From contig NW_026971675.1 of assembly GCF_963678635.1 (NCBI RefSeq), positions 64,001 through 128,000 on the forward strand: a DNA stretch of 64,000 nucleotides, in the 5' to 3' direction. This document shows positions 1-11,318 of this stretch, piece after piece. The position numbers and the translations under genes are program-made. The stretch's first letter is position 1; each line of letters opens with the position of its first letter. The DNA is from Symsagittifera roscoffensis (taxonomy: Eukaryota; Xenacoelomorpha; Acoela; Convolutidae). A model generated the notes under the pieces. That model had not been told where the DNA came from. It made no database searches and saw only the letters and a list, made by a program, of their open reading frames with translations.

Positions 1-484
1 GAATCCGGAGGGGTCTCGGGACTGGAACTTTTATTAACTCATATAAACTTTTAGCTTCCCTGTCATGTCCTGAGTTGAATTTAATTAACATCTGAATTCA
101 TTTTGCTAGGATGAGAAGCTAGGAGTTGGGGGAAAGGGTTGATCCATCTTCGATGGAGATGATGATTTTTATCTACTGAACAAAAACAGTAATAACTCAA
201 TAAGTAGTATTAGCCTTTTTTTATAGGAGTGACCTCGTGGTCTGGGGATACTGAGACCCAGCCATAAGCTCACTATTTCTGCATGTAATTAGGTTAATTT
301 GAGTGTTTTGACCGAAGCCGAAAGCAGTAAAGTTTTTTGTCGACCCGATGTTAGAAAGACCACCGAAAGTACTGGCTTGGTAGAGACGGTTAAAAACATG
401 TAAAGCTCTGTTTAGACATTAGCCAGTCGTCTTAGGACTAAGTTTTATTTTCCGTCGATATGTATCTTCCGGGCGAATGTTACA
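1..484 (+). mobile_element. LTR-X: 3' part of a C-type LTR inserted into element A
   Basis: This stretch ends in gggcgaatgttaca, the same kind of end as the other LTRs here (gaatgttaca in B, gggcgaatgttgca in C), and immediately after it the RT reading frame of element A resumes. Read on the plus strand it shares blocks in the same order with C's LTR read on the minus strand: ggaaagggttgatccatc, ctgagacccagc, gagacggttaaaa and gccagtcgt. I infer a solo LTR or the 3' end of another element, inserted in opposite orientation to A. Its 5' end lies outside the window. No gene is visible in it. Confidence 0.72.
142..160 (+). other. LTR hairpin in LTR-X
   Basis: The inverted repeat atccatc-ttc-gatggagat can fold into a short hairpin. 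It sits at the same relative place as the hairpins in the LTRs of A, B, C and D. Confidence 0.5.
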
Positions 485-1443
485 CTCTCATCAATTCTAG
501 GTATGGGGTAGGCATCCTTCACCGTGACGGAGTTTAGATACCGAAAGTCGCAACAAAACCTCAATTGGTCGCCTTTCTTTTTGGCCATCACTACTCCACA
601 CGCCCACGGTGATTTGGATGGTTCTATCATATCATACTCTAGTAATGTCTCTATTTCTTTCCTACATGCATCAGATATGTGTGGGGTCATGCGTCTAGCC
701 CCCTCCCTGTGCGGCATCCCAGACTCTTCAAGCTCTATTTCATGTTCAACGAAATTACATCATCCAATGTCTGCCTTATGTCTCGAAAAAACGTCCGCGT
801 TCCGCTCTAGTACGTCCTTGATGGCTTCGAGCTGTTCATCCTTTACATTACCCCTTAAGTGTTCTATTTCAGGTAAAACCGGTTTATCCATTTCCATTTC
901 CCCTAGTGTTGGTCTTTCTGGAAAGTTTGAACAGCTCGAGAGTCCATCATCTGTATCTGACTTAAGTGACTTTACAAGACCTGATGAATTTTTTATTTTC
1001 TGTAATCGTCTCAAGATACAAATCTTGTCCCTATGATTGGGAAATTCAAATAGTTCATTTTCTTTTGCATTTTCTTTTGCATTTTCAGCCATTTCATATC
1101 GAGTTTTCACAGGTAAAGCTTATTCCAGCTTCCTCCCCCTCTGGATTGTTATTTGTATGTCAAGAGTATTCCACAAGACACTGACGCAGAGGCCGCTCTT
1201 GGTTGTCGAGAAGAATCTTCCTAAACCAGCAGCACTTCGACTGTTTGGATTTGGGACTATGCATACTTGCTTGTTTTCACCTAATTCATTATAATTTTTC
1301 ATCCGTAGGCCTACAATTGCCGCTTCGTTCGCTTTCAGCCTTACCCTCCTACTCAAGAATACCGGCGCTTTATTCTCATTTGCCATTATCAGATTTACCG
1401 GTTTATTTACGTACTTCCTTTCCGGGTCCCGAATCCTGAGCAT
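485..1443 (-). pseudogene. pol: Element A: protease-RT linker and N-terminal RT, truncated
   Basis: Three broken reading frames (1443-1120, 1110-760, 717-485) together cover the region after the protease and the first part of reverse transcriptase. The RT part includes SPWACGVVMAKKKGDQ, FRYLNSVTVKDAYPIPRID and the block HREGARRMTPH just before it. The frame leaves RT homology exactly at the LTR-X junction after PRIDES. The catalytic aspartates and YVDD box, which lie further on in B and C, are therefore missing. The linker matches B over its whole length (for example the block around LKSDTDDGLSSCSNFPERPT). It is a dead fragment of a Gag-Pol polyprotein. Confidence 0.88.
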
Positions 1444-1493
1444 GGCATTGTTTAGATCAATCGTTACGTCGAAATTCCTGATGAAGTCTCTGC

Positions 1494-3266
1494 CTAAAAT
1501 GAACTGATCAGATCCTCAAGGTTCTCCACCACAAGAAAGCTCATCCACAGGTTGCGTTCCCCCAGGTTGAGGGCTATTATTGGTGTCCTGCCTAGTACTC
1601 GCAGCGCCTCTTTGTTTGCAGCTGACAGCCGTATTCTTGAGTTTATCAAATCATCTTTGTCGCAACCCATTCGCTCCCAAGTCTCGATTGGTATAACACT
1701 CAAGACTGCTCCCGTATCAAGTAACCCTCGTAACTGAGTCTTCTTGCCACTTATGTCGAGCACGTGTGCTGATACGTCTGCCTTCGTCCCGATGTTCATA
1801 GTATCCTCTTCTAACATTGCGCAGTGTCCAATCGATCTTACTTTCAATTCTTCTTTGCCCACGTAGATCTGTCCGGCTAGGTCCTCATCACACGTTATCA
1901 CGGTTTTTGTGTAGATGTTTATCCCCACTATATTTAACATCACCTCATGCGGACCATACGCTTCTGTGTATCTATTCTCCACACGGACTGACTTGCTGCC
2001 ACCTCTTGTGAGTAACGCCGTCAAGGCTCTAGAATACGTCTGTGGACTTATTGCACTCAAGTAATCTGCGTACACATCAATGTGCATTATTGTCTGGTCG
2101 CTGGATTCACTCAAGTTCCTCGTTACTTCGTGGCCGCCCACAGTGATTATCGACATTATCCTGGCTCCGATCTTTGTTATGCCGAATGGTTTTCCCGTCA
2201 CCATTTTCAGAGTGTTGCAATTTTCACTCTTTGTCGCCCCTACTACGGCTTCTGGCACTGGCACTGACCAACTTAACGGCTCGTTTAACTTCTGCTTTTC
2301 GATCTCTTGTTTCAATCGTTGCTCTATCTCCTTCGTCGCTAGGACTTGTTGCACCTTGTTAATAGCCTCCGCAGCTGCTCTCTCAAAATTTATCTCTGGG
2401 GACTTCCTGCTCATGGTATCCATGGCGCTATTGACCTGCGTTGCAGCTTTCACCGTCTGCGTCGGTAGTTCCGCATTTGGTGCCTCTGAGTTTCTTGTTT
2501 CAAACTCGGCTTGTCTGTTCCTTGTATTCTGCACCGCCGCTAACGCTAACTTGTGTTTCGGATGACTTTGATTTTTTACTGCTTCCCAAAATAATGGACA
2601 GTCCATCCCAAAGTGGCCCTCTTGATTGCAGAAGAAGCACCTCGCACCTATCTTGATGATTAGGCCGCTGTAGAACTCGTGTTCTTCCATCTGGCTCATA
2701 TCTTCCTCATCCGGAGCATACCCCAGACTCTTCATGCCTTGTTTATACGTCGTGCAGTCCGCCACATGATGATCCGCTGATCCACAACTTGCGCATGACC
2801 TGCGTTTGTCCATATCATCTCTAGTTTTATACCATGACGATCTCTGTGGCTGACTCCCCCCTTGCACAATCCTGTTATCCGAGTATGAGTATTTCTTGGG
2901 TTTCATCAGCATGTACTCTCTTGACTTCTGTCTCATATCTTCTGGAGTCGGCGCACTATCCGTCGACAGTGTATAGTACGTTGCTAACATTATTCTCAAG
3001 TCGTCACTTTTCACCCCATCGATGAACTTCGAGGCGATGCTAAAATTCCTTCTGTTTGTTGACTCTTCTGGATCACTCCTTCGTCTCAAGCTCTCAAGAT
3101 CATCCAGGAACCGATCAATTGATTCATCGTCCCTTTGCCTTCTATTTTCAAATCTCATCATCGCTTGGTGACCCTTCATGCCTGACCCGCATCGGTTCAA
3201 CAATATCTCGAAGATCTTGTCCGCTGTGTCGCGTTCCTCTTCCTTCTTTGCAACTACGCATTTCAA
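1494..3266 (-). pseudogene. gag-pol: Element A: capsid C-terminus, nucleocapsid zinc knuckles and protease
   Basis: This 590-residue open frame is the longest intact stretch of Gag-Pol in A. It starts with capsid-like helices (around FLDDLESLRRRSD, a typical retrotransposon Gag pattern). Two CX2CX4HX4C knuckles follow (CASCGSADHHVADC near residue 158, CFFCNQEGHFGMDC near residue 211), about 40 residues apart. A long linker leads to an aspartic protease with GLLDTGAVLSVIP near residue 517. The frame ends at 1494 in ENLEDLISSF, where B reads ENLDESDQFILGRDFIR, so a frameshift lies here. Upstream, an in-frame TGA near 3300 separates it from the N-terminal part of Gag. No fused dUTPase or other extra domain is seen. 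Confidence 0.9.
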
Positions 3267-3587
3267 CGCCGTGCCTTCTAAGTTGCTGAGTATCGCTGTT
3301 CAGGCTTGTCTCTCGTCATTCAAGTTGTCCTGTTTCAAATGTAGTCTCATGACTTCTACCCAAGTATCGATGCATCCGTCTGAGTCATCCTTAAATTCTT
3401 TTGGCTTCTTGAAGGTTTTCCTGGACTTGCCACCTCCTCTCTCCATCGAATCAGTGATCTCGTAGCGAACGCTTCTAATGTTCTGTTCATCCTTTCCCAG
3501 GTGCTAGCCCACGTCATGGCATCAGGTCCCGCATTATTGCTTGTTGTGGAATCTCCCGGGCCATTTGACGTAGTTGAGGTTCCACTC

Positions 3588-4645
3588 TTAATAATTGTTT
3601 TGCCCCCCTTCCCCTGGACCGATCCTCACCGCGCCCCGGGTTAACGGTAATGGTGTTGACTCACGCTTGTTCCGTTGTGGTTCCACGAAATCATCCCTGT
3701 TACCTTGCATTCGATCCGTTACCGGCCTGTCTTGTGATGTAGAGTTTCTCAGGATGGCATCCAGTTTGGCCTGTATGGAACGTGAACTCTCAGCCTGGTC
3801 CCTACTCATTGTGTCCATTCTCGTTTCCAGACTCCCTGACTGGCTGCTTAATTATCTGCATGTCTTTGTTGATATTTTCCTCGCGGTCTTTGTCAGTGGC
3901 CTCTACTTTGTCTGACAATTGCTGAAGCTTCTCCTCCGTCGCCTTCGCCAGATTGAAGTAGCTGTCTAGGTACTCGTGCTTGTTGTACCTCAATTCTTTC
4001 TTTATTACTTCCCGATCTTCCTCGCTGCATTTTAGTCTTCTGTCGATCTGATATAACTTCGCCATTAAATCGCCCAGCTCAAAAGAAATTGCTGTTTCAT
4101 GGTCAGCTGCTACCTCATTTGCTTTTGCCCTATGGTTGGCCTGATCGTCATCTCGGTTGATCGTCATCTCGGTGGAAACTGTCCCAAAGTTTGCTTTTCT
4201 CGGCCTTTTGTTCTTCTTTCACTATGTCTCTCGATTTCATTCCGACCATCATTACTATCATCTCTGTAAATGACGTTCTTTTCGCTTGAGACTCGTCCTT
4301 TATTGTTTCTGGCGTGTTGCCCGTCGTGTCCTCCACAGTGTCTATCGGTGAGAATTCCATCGACTTTTGCTTCTGTTCTTCTGCATTCGGCATCGGTGTC
4401 GACTCCGTTGTCGTCTTCTCTTTTTCAACAACACTCTGATCTGGTGTCTCAAGATCAGTTTCTATAGCAGGTTCCCTCCGTCCCTCTTCAGCGCTTCCTC
4501 TCGTCTTGTTTTTCTTTGCACTTCTTGTGTTGACCATGCCCGACGGCATCAGTTTTCGTTGCGATGAGTTATGTTTTGTCTTTGATTCTAGAACCCTTTT
4601 TTCTGCTGATGGTACCATACTACACCTCATGTTTTTGATATACAT
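3588..4645 (-). pseudogene. gag: Element A: N-terminal Gag, three broken pieces
   Basis: Frames 4645-4148, 4167-3802 and 3818-3588 together match the intact 374-residue Gag of B. The methionine that matches B's start begins MRCSMVP, near 4630. The protein is Lys/Glu/Ser-rich at first, then has a coiled-coil stretch (around LKCSEEDREVIKKELRYNKHEYLDSYFNLAKA, described here only by its ends LKCSEED and NLAKA). It ends with a Pro/Arg-rich tail. By position and composition it is the matrix/assembly part of Gag. Two frameshifts separate the pieces, which fits an old copy. Confidence 0.82.
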
Positions 4646-4828
4646 TTTTTTCTATCTACAATACTAATTTCTATCTACACAAATTTCTATTCTACGGATA
4701 AAATTTCTAAAAATATTCCTAATTCTCCTAAGTAAAATAAATCTCCAATTCGTGATCTTAATAGAAAGGATCTTTCGCGGTTTTAATTGTCCGGACCGGT
4801 CCTTTTGCTTCAAAATTGAGCGTTGAGC

Positions 4829-5500
4829 ACTGTCCCAAGACCTTCTAGTACCGTCACACAATTTTCTTGTACCGTCCCATGACTTCCTGGTAATGTCCCT
4901 AGACTTATATGTACTGTCCCAAGACTTCTCTGGTGCTGTCCCAAGACTGTTAGGTACTGTCCCAAGTTTTTCTGGTGCTGTCCCAAGACTGCCTGTCCCA
5001 AGACTACTGTCCCAAGACTGCCTGTCCCAGGACTGCCTGTCCCAAGACTACTGTCCCAAGACTGCCTGTCCCAATACTGCCTGTCCCAAGACTACTGTCC
5101 CAAGACTGCCTGTCCCAAGACTGCCTGTCCCAAGACCGCCTGTCCCAAGACTGCCTGTCCCAAGACTGCCTGTCCCAAGACTGCCTGTCCCTAGACTACT
5201 GTCCCAAGACTGCCTGTCCCAAGACTACTGTCCCAAGACTGCCTGTTCCAAGACTGCCTGTCCCAAGACTAGTGTCCCAAGACTGCCTGTCCCAAGACTG
5301 CCTGTCCCAAGACTGCCTGTCCCAAGACTGCCTGTCCCAAGACCGCCTGTCCCAAGACTGCCTGTCCCAAGACTGCCTGTCCCAAGACTGCCTGTCCCAA
5401 GACTGCCTGTCCCAAGACTGCCTGTCCCAAGACTGCCTGTCCCAAGACTGCCTGTCCCAAGACTGCCTGTCCCAAGACTGCCAGTCCCAAGACTGCCTTG
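4829..5500 (-). repeat. 15-bp tandem repeat in the 5' leader of A
   Basis: The plus strand reads ctgtcccaagactgc over and over. In element sense this is gcagtcttgggacag. The array is most regular at 5100-5490 and frays toward gag. A period of 15 keeps all frames open on both strands, which produces long artefactual frames of VPRLP or GLGTGS type. The same core (cttgggacagt) is arrayed with a 14-bp period at the same place in B. Confidence 0.93.
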
Positions 5501-5509
5501 AACCACTGT

Positions 5510-6887
5510 ACCTGGTACCACCACCTGAGATCTAGGAAAATTTTTCCCAAAAAACCCAATCTTACTGGCCAAAAGTTAGAATTACCAACCCCCTTTTGTT
5601 TATTTTTCTTTTATTATTTTGATGCAAGTTGAAACCCAAGTTGTTCGAGGTGTCTTGTGATCACCTGTTTGTCCAAAACCGATTAAAACTTTTTTTACCA
5701 AAAACGTCAAAATTTGAACAGAAAAAAAGTATATAATGATAAAAACAGAGAAATAAATCCACCTAAAATTCAAACGTGACTTGTGTCAACCCCTTATCTG
5801 ACAACAACAAAAAAAATATCTGGTACCTGATTGCAACGCGTTCTCCTCTCCCCTGCTAGCGATCTTTAGGGTTATCACAAAAACTGTCTAAGTCCGTTCC
5901 CTCCTCCCGATCCGACCAGGGTACCTACCTTAATTCGATGTTAAATTTGGATATCCGCTTCTTATAATCAACGCGTGTAAGAATCTAATGTAACTAAATC
6001 GACGATGCCGATCAATTAGTTACTCTAATGTGTCCCCTTTTTACACTTTACAACCACCAAACTCTAACCTAACCATACCCCTTCTAACCTCCCCCCTCTT
6101 TAGCCCCCCTCTTAAGCCGAAAATTAACTGAAGCGCCGGATGCTAAACCTCTTGAGAGAAAGCCGTAGAGCCTGTTTCCAGGCCTGCTTGAGTAAGAACG
6201 TTCCTCAAAACAGTGGGATTCCGCGTATCCAATTTTACACTTATCTCATATAATGTAACGTGGATTTTAACGATACCCGTTTGACCAACTTGAGAACACC
6301 CCCGTCCTCTCTTGTGGCTCTGATCCCGTTCTGGGTGTTTCCTTGACTTGTCCTGCAATTGATCACCAGCACCACTTTCCCACTTGGCTGGTCACCTGTT
6401 CCAGTCAAGTCTCCTAATGGTCCAGCTAAGTCGCAAGCTATCTGAAAACCCTTCACAACGCCCCACACTCGGGCACCGTTTCAGATTGCTGAAATGATCG
6501 AAACGAGTGGTCTTATAAAAAACAGTATGGGTATACTAGGTAATTAATATAAAGGTTTGATCCAACTAATTTGGGGTCAAAGTCACCATCATTTTTTTTT
6601 GTTTTATGGTTTTTGTTACTTTGTCTATTCTTTTTTGGTTTTTGTTTCGCGTTTTGTCTTTTTTACGTTTTTTCGTCCCCTAGTTACCCCCCCCCCCCTT
6701 ACTCAGTTAGCTAAGCCTCGTTCGGAGAGCGTACCAGGAAGTTTTCTCGAGTTTTCTTAAAAAGCTATCACGTTACAACCGGAAGGTTTACACGTTCCCG
6801 CTGAACAGTACCACCAGTACTCTAGAATGGGCATGTAGCCCGGAGCTGTGTCAAGTGGGTTCAACTCCGTAGTCATGATGTCGTAAA
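5510..6887 (-). other. Untranslated leader of element A
   Basis: This is non-coding sequence between the primer site and the repeat array. It matches the leader of B (25030-26500) in inverse orientation, including the block around gcccattctagagtac at about 6820-6834, a single copy of the unit that is repeated in B at 25504-25690 (here near 6380-6440), and the AT-rich part next to the array. I see no conserved reading frame. The short frames at 6143-6468 are not conserved as protein. Confidence 0.7.
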
Positions 6888-6904
6888 ACCACCCAGGAGC
6901 GCCA
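6888..6904 (-). promoter_or_regulatory. Primer-binding site of element A
   Basis: In element sense the site reads tggcgctcctgggtggt. It is complementary to a tRNA 3' end of the form accacccaggagcgcca, which carries the CCA tail and resembles animal tRNA-Asn 3' ends. It lies 11 nt after the LTR end. Confidence 0.72.
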
Positions 6905-6915
6905 TAAAAACACTA

Positions 6916-7784
6916 TGTAACAGTCGCCTACTTCGGTCACATATGAGGTTAAAGAAAAATAGGCATTATAATCATTGGCTGAAGAGTCAGGGACACTATC
7001 TCTTGTGTTTTTCTACCTCGAACGGTCGGAGCCAATTCGGTTCGCTTGCGACATGAGACTAAAAACCCGTTACAGCTTAAAAGCCATTACCAAAATACCC
7101 CCTCCCCCACTCTAGAAAATGAGAACGTCCCCATACTTAGGCTCGAAAAACCCAAAATACACGAACGCCGTTAAAAACAGGGTCGGAACAATCCGTACAG
7201 TTACTTTTTATTAGACAGTGGAACTTTGATCCATTTCAGATGGATCAACTTAAAACTCTCCTTACCTCAACATAACAATCATAAGACGCACTCAAGAAAA
7301 CTAAATTGGGTACTCACATACCAGCAACTCTAGCATTAAATGGAATTAAGTTTAAGCTCAAGAAGTTTGTAATTAACGAATTCCAGCAAAGGAAATGAGT
7401 TTTGACTTGAGAAATAAGTTTTGGGGATTGGACCATTGGGATACCCCAGCTGTTCACCTTTCCACTGAGGGTTCACTCTGGTTCAACTCGAATAAATATA
7501 CTCTTCTTTTGTAATCACTCCTTCTCCTATTTCAGGATAGGGCGGCTCTACTCGCGTTTGTTTTGCATCTGGAAATTACGAATAGCAATTTCCCGCTGCT
7601 TTTTTCAAGTACTTTCCCGCGATTGTAAATCGGTTGTTCTGCTCTCTGTTTCTGAGATTTTCAGTTCTCGCGAGAAAATTGAGCATGACAGGCTCAATTC
7701 GAATTTTTGAAAAAGAAATTTCCTCCCAAAATTACGTAGTTTGCATTCCTCAGGTCAAACTTCCAAATATGACCGACTGGCACA
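6916..7784 (-). repeat. 5' LTR of element A
   Basis: In element sense the LTR starts TGTGCCAGTCGG and ends GTTACA. It aligns along its length with the LTRs of B and D. Shared blocks include ctcaagtcaaaactc-like sequence, the hairpin at 7226-7248 and the tract before aaaaacacaagagatagtg. The LTR would carry the promoter and polyadenylation signals. Confidence 0.88.
7226..7248 (-). other. LTR hairpin in A
   Basis: The near-perfect palindrome ttgatccat-ttcag-atggatcaa has 9-bp arms. The same hairpin occurs in the LTRs of B and D, and related ones in C and LTR-X. Confidence 0.65.
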
Positions 7785-7843
7785 AAAATTTCCAATAAAA
7801 TCTACCCAAAAAGGTCCAGTGTCAAAAACACGAAATTTCTATT
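7785..7843. other. 59-bp spacer between A's 5' LTR and D's 3' LTR end
   Basis: This short AT-rich stretch lies between two exact LTR ends. It is the only candidate for non-transposon (older flanking) DNA in the window. Nothing else can be recognised in it. Confidence 0.55.
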
Positions 7844-7882
7844 TGTAACAGTCGTCTACTTAAGTCACATATGAGGTTGAGA
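7844..7882 (-). repeat. Terminal 39 bp of element D's 3' LTR, cut off by insertion of C
   Basis: In minus sense this ends aagtagacgactgttaca, the LTR end also found in A and B. It joins logically to 48733, where the remaining D LTR begins. The flanks gagaa (7878-7882) and gaaaa (48733-48737) fit a 5-bp target duplication with one change. Confidence 0.8.
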
Positions 7883-8764
7883 ATGCAACATTCGCCCAAA
7901 TACTACACAGCGACGGAGTGTAGAAAAAGTACCTATTAACGACTGGCAGGCGTCAGTTACCTTAATCCTACTCGTTTTAAACGTCTCGACCTTGCCAGTT
8001 GATTTTCTGGTCTGTTTTATGGCTAAGTAAAAAGTTACTTTTTTCAGGCCACCAGTCAAACGACTTTTGATCAGCTTTCGTTTACATGCAAACACAACCA
8101 CGTAGCTGAGTCTCAGATTGTCAGATTACGTGATTGCTATTAAAACACGGCTCGAATACCCTATTATAATATGTTTTTGGTAACAGTTCTATAATAAAGC
8201 CATTGGAGATGGATTGACCCTTTCCTCTTCCTAGCTACTCATATTCTAAAATATCAATTAATACCGGTGTCAATTCAAAGATCTATAGCATCAGAGTAGC
8301 TAAAAAGTTAGTTTACTACAGTCTTTCACCATATATCAGTCTCTGGGGGACCGAGCCTCCGCTTCCGTGATTTCCTCGAGATAACGTTGTTATCACTCCC
8401 AATTCGTGGCACGGGAGGGTACTGCTCTCCACCACTTCCCCACCGAAGCCTCCTTCCCCACTATCTTTTTCTGCTAAGGGTCTTATCGTGTGTAATTGTC
8501 ACGATAAGAGGCTTCGTTATTCTGTGTTAACGTGCGACTGTTTTCTACTAGATTTGCTGTTGTTCTTACTTCTTCAAATTTTTAGTCAAAATGGGCGTTT
8601 TTGTATTTCTGAGAAATACTCGTTCGTTAATCGAAATTTTGAAAATAGAAACTTCCAGAATATTTCGAACCTCCTTTTCAGCACTTTTTCGTCGTTAAGG
8701 CCTTTAATCGTTCTTTCGTGTTCAGCCGGAAGGTTGCGCTGTGCCAGTCTGGAAGAATGGCACA
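7883..8764 (-). repeat. 3' LTR of element C
   Basis: In minus sense it starts TGTGCCATTC and ends GGGCGAATGTTGCA. It aligns with the 5' copy at 47938-48732 apart from indels (for example extra bases near 8430-8455 and 8560-8620). The family hairpin is at 8200-8212. Confidence 0.88.
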
Positions 8765-8774
8765 TACTCCCCGG
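8765..8774 (-). promoter_or_regulatory. Polypurine tract of element C
   Basis: The minus sense reads ccggggagta directly before the LTR start TGTGCC, identical to the tract of B. It is the expected plus-strand primer site of reverse transcription. Confidence 0.75.
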
Positions 8775-9535
8775 ACAAACCCAATCAATGTCCCTATTGA
8801 TCGCATAACACCGGGTTATCGTCAAGTAGTGTTCCAGTTCTCTATAGTAAACCTTACAAATCGCATTAGAAAATGAAATTTATCTACTCCACCTCAACTC
8901 ACTACGTGTCACAAATGGCACCATACTACATCTCACTGCCTTTCAACATTTTCACAAAATTTGCACCATGAGGAGTGTCCTAGATAAAATTTCCTTTCTG
9001 ACTACTCACGTCATCTTGCCATAAAAATTTTTTTCGCTCTTGCTTATTAAAAAATTGGGACGTGGCACGGCCACGCACCCATTAAAATTAACTTAATGTC
9101 ACTCACCAAGTACAATCGGTTATATATGCGGTCTTCTTTGATATTAAAACTAAGAAACTCTGTGGCTAGGAAAGTTATTGAGTTACTCGTATCTCTTCGT
9201 GCGAGCTTACCCCAACTTACCAGGTCGCCACACAGTGAACACGTGTCTTACACAGGTTAAAAACATCAGTCGTGTTTAAATAGGTAAATATACTCACCTA
9301 TGTTCTATATATATATATAAGTAGCACAACTAAAATTTTCTTTCCACAATTTGAACAATTGCAACAACTTTCAAAGTCTGTTCTGACCAAACTAAATCAA
9401 ACCAAAAAGTTTCACAGTTTCAATAATCAAACTTGGTTTATTAGTTTAAGTTTTAGCACACAAAGACAATCAAGTTTTTCTCCTTCTCTCCCTCTCTTGT
9501 TTACGTCTTCACTTCTCCTCTTCGTTCCATCATCC
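8775..9535 (-). other. 3' untranslated region of element C
   Basis: This is AT-rich sequence between the last open frame and the PPT, with a short (ta)n run near 9306-9318. It contains no conserved reading frame. Confidence 0.6.
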
Positions 9536-11254
9536 TCATTCCATTGCTTCTCCATCCTGATCTTCAGTTTCACTGTCTTCTAGAACTTTTTTCAACATGT
9601 CCATGGAGTTGCGGGCTGTCCTCCAACTCTCCTGTTCCAACAGCCTCGGTTTGCAACAAGGTAGCAAGTCCACATTCACCTTTTGCTCCCGGTTCCTGCA
9701 AAAGCTGTTGTGAAGACACATGCTCACATTCCGTTTTAGGTCAGCTCGTATGACCTCTCTCTTTTCATTTTCAGTTACACAAAGTGCTCTAGCTACTCGC
9801 TTCACCGCCCTGGTAACAGCGTTTCGGTGCGTTAGGAATGCTCTTTTATAGGCTCCCGGTCCTATATCAAACTGGAAAGATTGATAGGCTTTCGTGTTCC
9901 TAGACATATGACGCTTCGCGCGTTCATACATCCATGATTTCATCACTGCACGGAACCAAGGCATCAATCTTTGACTTGACCATATTCTTTCAATGGCTTT
10001 GGGTATTCTCAGAACCTTGCAGGGGGTTCTGAAAAGATCTAAGTTGCGGTTCATTTTTACGTTGCTTAGCTGTTCAGGTGTCGGCACGGCCGTCTCCTGC
10101 TCACTTGTAACCATGTTGGATTCTAACCATCTCACCGCCAGCATGGCACTCACCACCACGATCGACACTCGTTGATTTTGATCGGGCAACCCCGTGGAGT
10201 ACAACTCCTCCACGTCCCACACTAATACTAGATTCCCGCATTTGGGGTACCACAACGTCTGCGCCAGGCAGTGGCAAGGATACTCCCCATGGGTCATTAG
10301 AATGTTCTTTCGGGTCCGATACCCTGAGATTCCCAGCAACGGTTCCACTTCCATCATTATGTTATTCACCTCGTCCTTTTCTTCTATGGTGGGGAATTCA
10401 GTAGGTAACGCTCCACTCGCTTTCTGTTTCTGGAATTCACTCACATTACCCTCGTTCAATCTCAAGAACTCTTCACCTACTACGTCTTGTAACTCGCCTT
10501 CAGATCTGTTCGGGACGGCCCAAACGATCTTTGCCAATAAATCATACGACCTTTCCGACATTCTGGCCAACCTCACGCACTTTGGCACAGAGAAGAGTTG
10601 GTCGACCAACACCTGCTGTGTCCTCGAATCCAACACCACCATGTGCGTAGGGTATCTACTATTGCAATATGGCGCAGAGCTCGAACCCACCAGATATCTC
10701 GAGCCAGCAGGTCTATGATAGGCCTCACTATCCTTCAAATTCATTTCAATTTCCAGAGCTTCTCGCCAGCCTCCGATCTTCTGCTCTGTCTGTAGTGCTC
10801 CAGGGAATACTCCCACACTGAGGGACGTCACTAGCTCATGGGCACGCTCTAGGCGTTCCAGTGATTCTATCGAGCTCGTCATGCTGCAAAATCCCAAGGC
10901 AGTGATCAAGTTTACTTCCGTTACTCCATGACAGTCCGCGATCAACTCCATTGCACTCTTATCCGATATGCTCAACCTCCCATACAGTTGTGCCAATTGG
11001 CGATGCTGCTCGCTCAGCGTAATCAAGCAATGTTACGAGTTGCATACATGTCCGTCCATTCCACTATTGTGAGCTAGACAGGTGCCCTGTCTCAGCCAGT
11101 CACTCGATGGACTTCTCTCGGATGGTTCCGTGGATGGGTTGTTCTTCTGCTTCGTTACTCTCATGGCCAGCAGATGGTGTATCGTGGCCAGATCGTGCAA
11201 ACTCGAGTCATCATCCAAGTCCAACGTAATATCCACCGTCATATCCCAGATCAA
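9536..11254 (-). CDS. Element C: C-terminal part of the unknown accessory protein
   Basis: Frames 11254-11033 and 11026-9536 (496 residues) are joined across one stop. They match the ends of the accessory region in B (about 37750-39488) and D (51711-50068). Conserved blocks are SLERLE.AHELVTSLSV, VLVDQLFSVPKCVRLAR, ILMTHGEYPC, WDVEELYSTGLPD, and LLTHRNAVT in the form FLTHRNAVTRAV. It ends in an acidic tail (DSETEDQDG). Conserved Cys and His residues cluster near GTCLAHNSGMDGHVC. I recognise no known family. The length and conservation of the blocks argue for a real protein. It lies last in the element, where env would be, but no signal peptide or clear membrane anchor is visible. Confidence 0.72.
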
Positions 11255-11318
11255 ACCGGCGTTCGGAAGGTTTCATGAGTTCCCACATGGTGACTAAGCT
11301 GGTTTTCAAGGGACCGTA

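Larger units (their letters stand above)
485..7784 (-). mobile_element. Element A: Ty3/Gypsy-type element, 3' truncated
   Basis: This is a minus-strand LTR retroelement. Read in its own direction it has a 5' LTR (7784-6916), an 11-nt gap, a primer-binding site (6904-6888), a leader of about 2.2 kb holding a 15-bp tandem repeat, gag, zinc knuckles, protease and the first part of RT. RT is cut at 485 by LTR-X. Whether the rest of A exists beyond LTR-X cannot be seen. Gag and pol carry frameshifts and stops, so this copy is not functional. Its LTR and leader are close to those of B, so A and B belong to one subfamily. Confidence 0.9.

Noticed and set aside
524-3465. Many plus-strand open frames opposite gag and pol of A
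   Set aside because: They are antisense shadows of the minus-strand coding region, Ser/Leu/Cys-rich and without homology to known families.
4829-5500. CRISPR array
   Set aside because: Repeats are directly adjacent 15-mers without unique spacers, in a eukaryotic retroelement leader.
4893-5572. Long open frames on both strands with VPRLP-, LSQDC- or GLGTGS-type repeats
   Set aside because: They are produced by the 15-bp tandem repeat, whose period keeps all frames open. There is no conserved protein, and the region is the untranslated leader of A.
6143-6468. Small genes in the leader of A
   Set aside because: The corresponding region of B does not keep these frames as protein.
9300-9320. 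Microsatellite (ta)n as a notable feature
   Set aside because: The run is only about 12 bp and is common in AT-rich untranslated DNA.
9536-11254. Envelope gene at the 3' end of C
   Set aside because: It is in env position, but I see no signal peptide, no membrane anchor near the end, and an acidic hydrophilic C-terminus.
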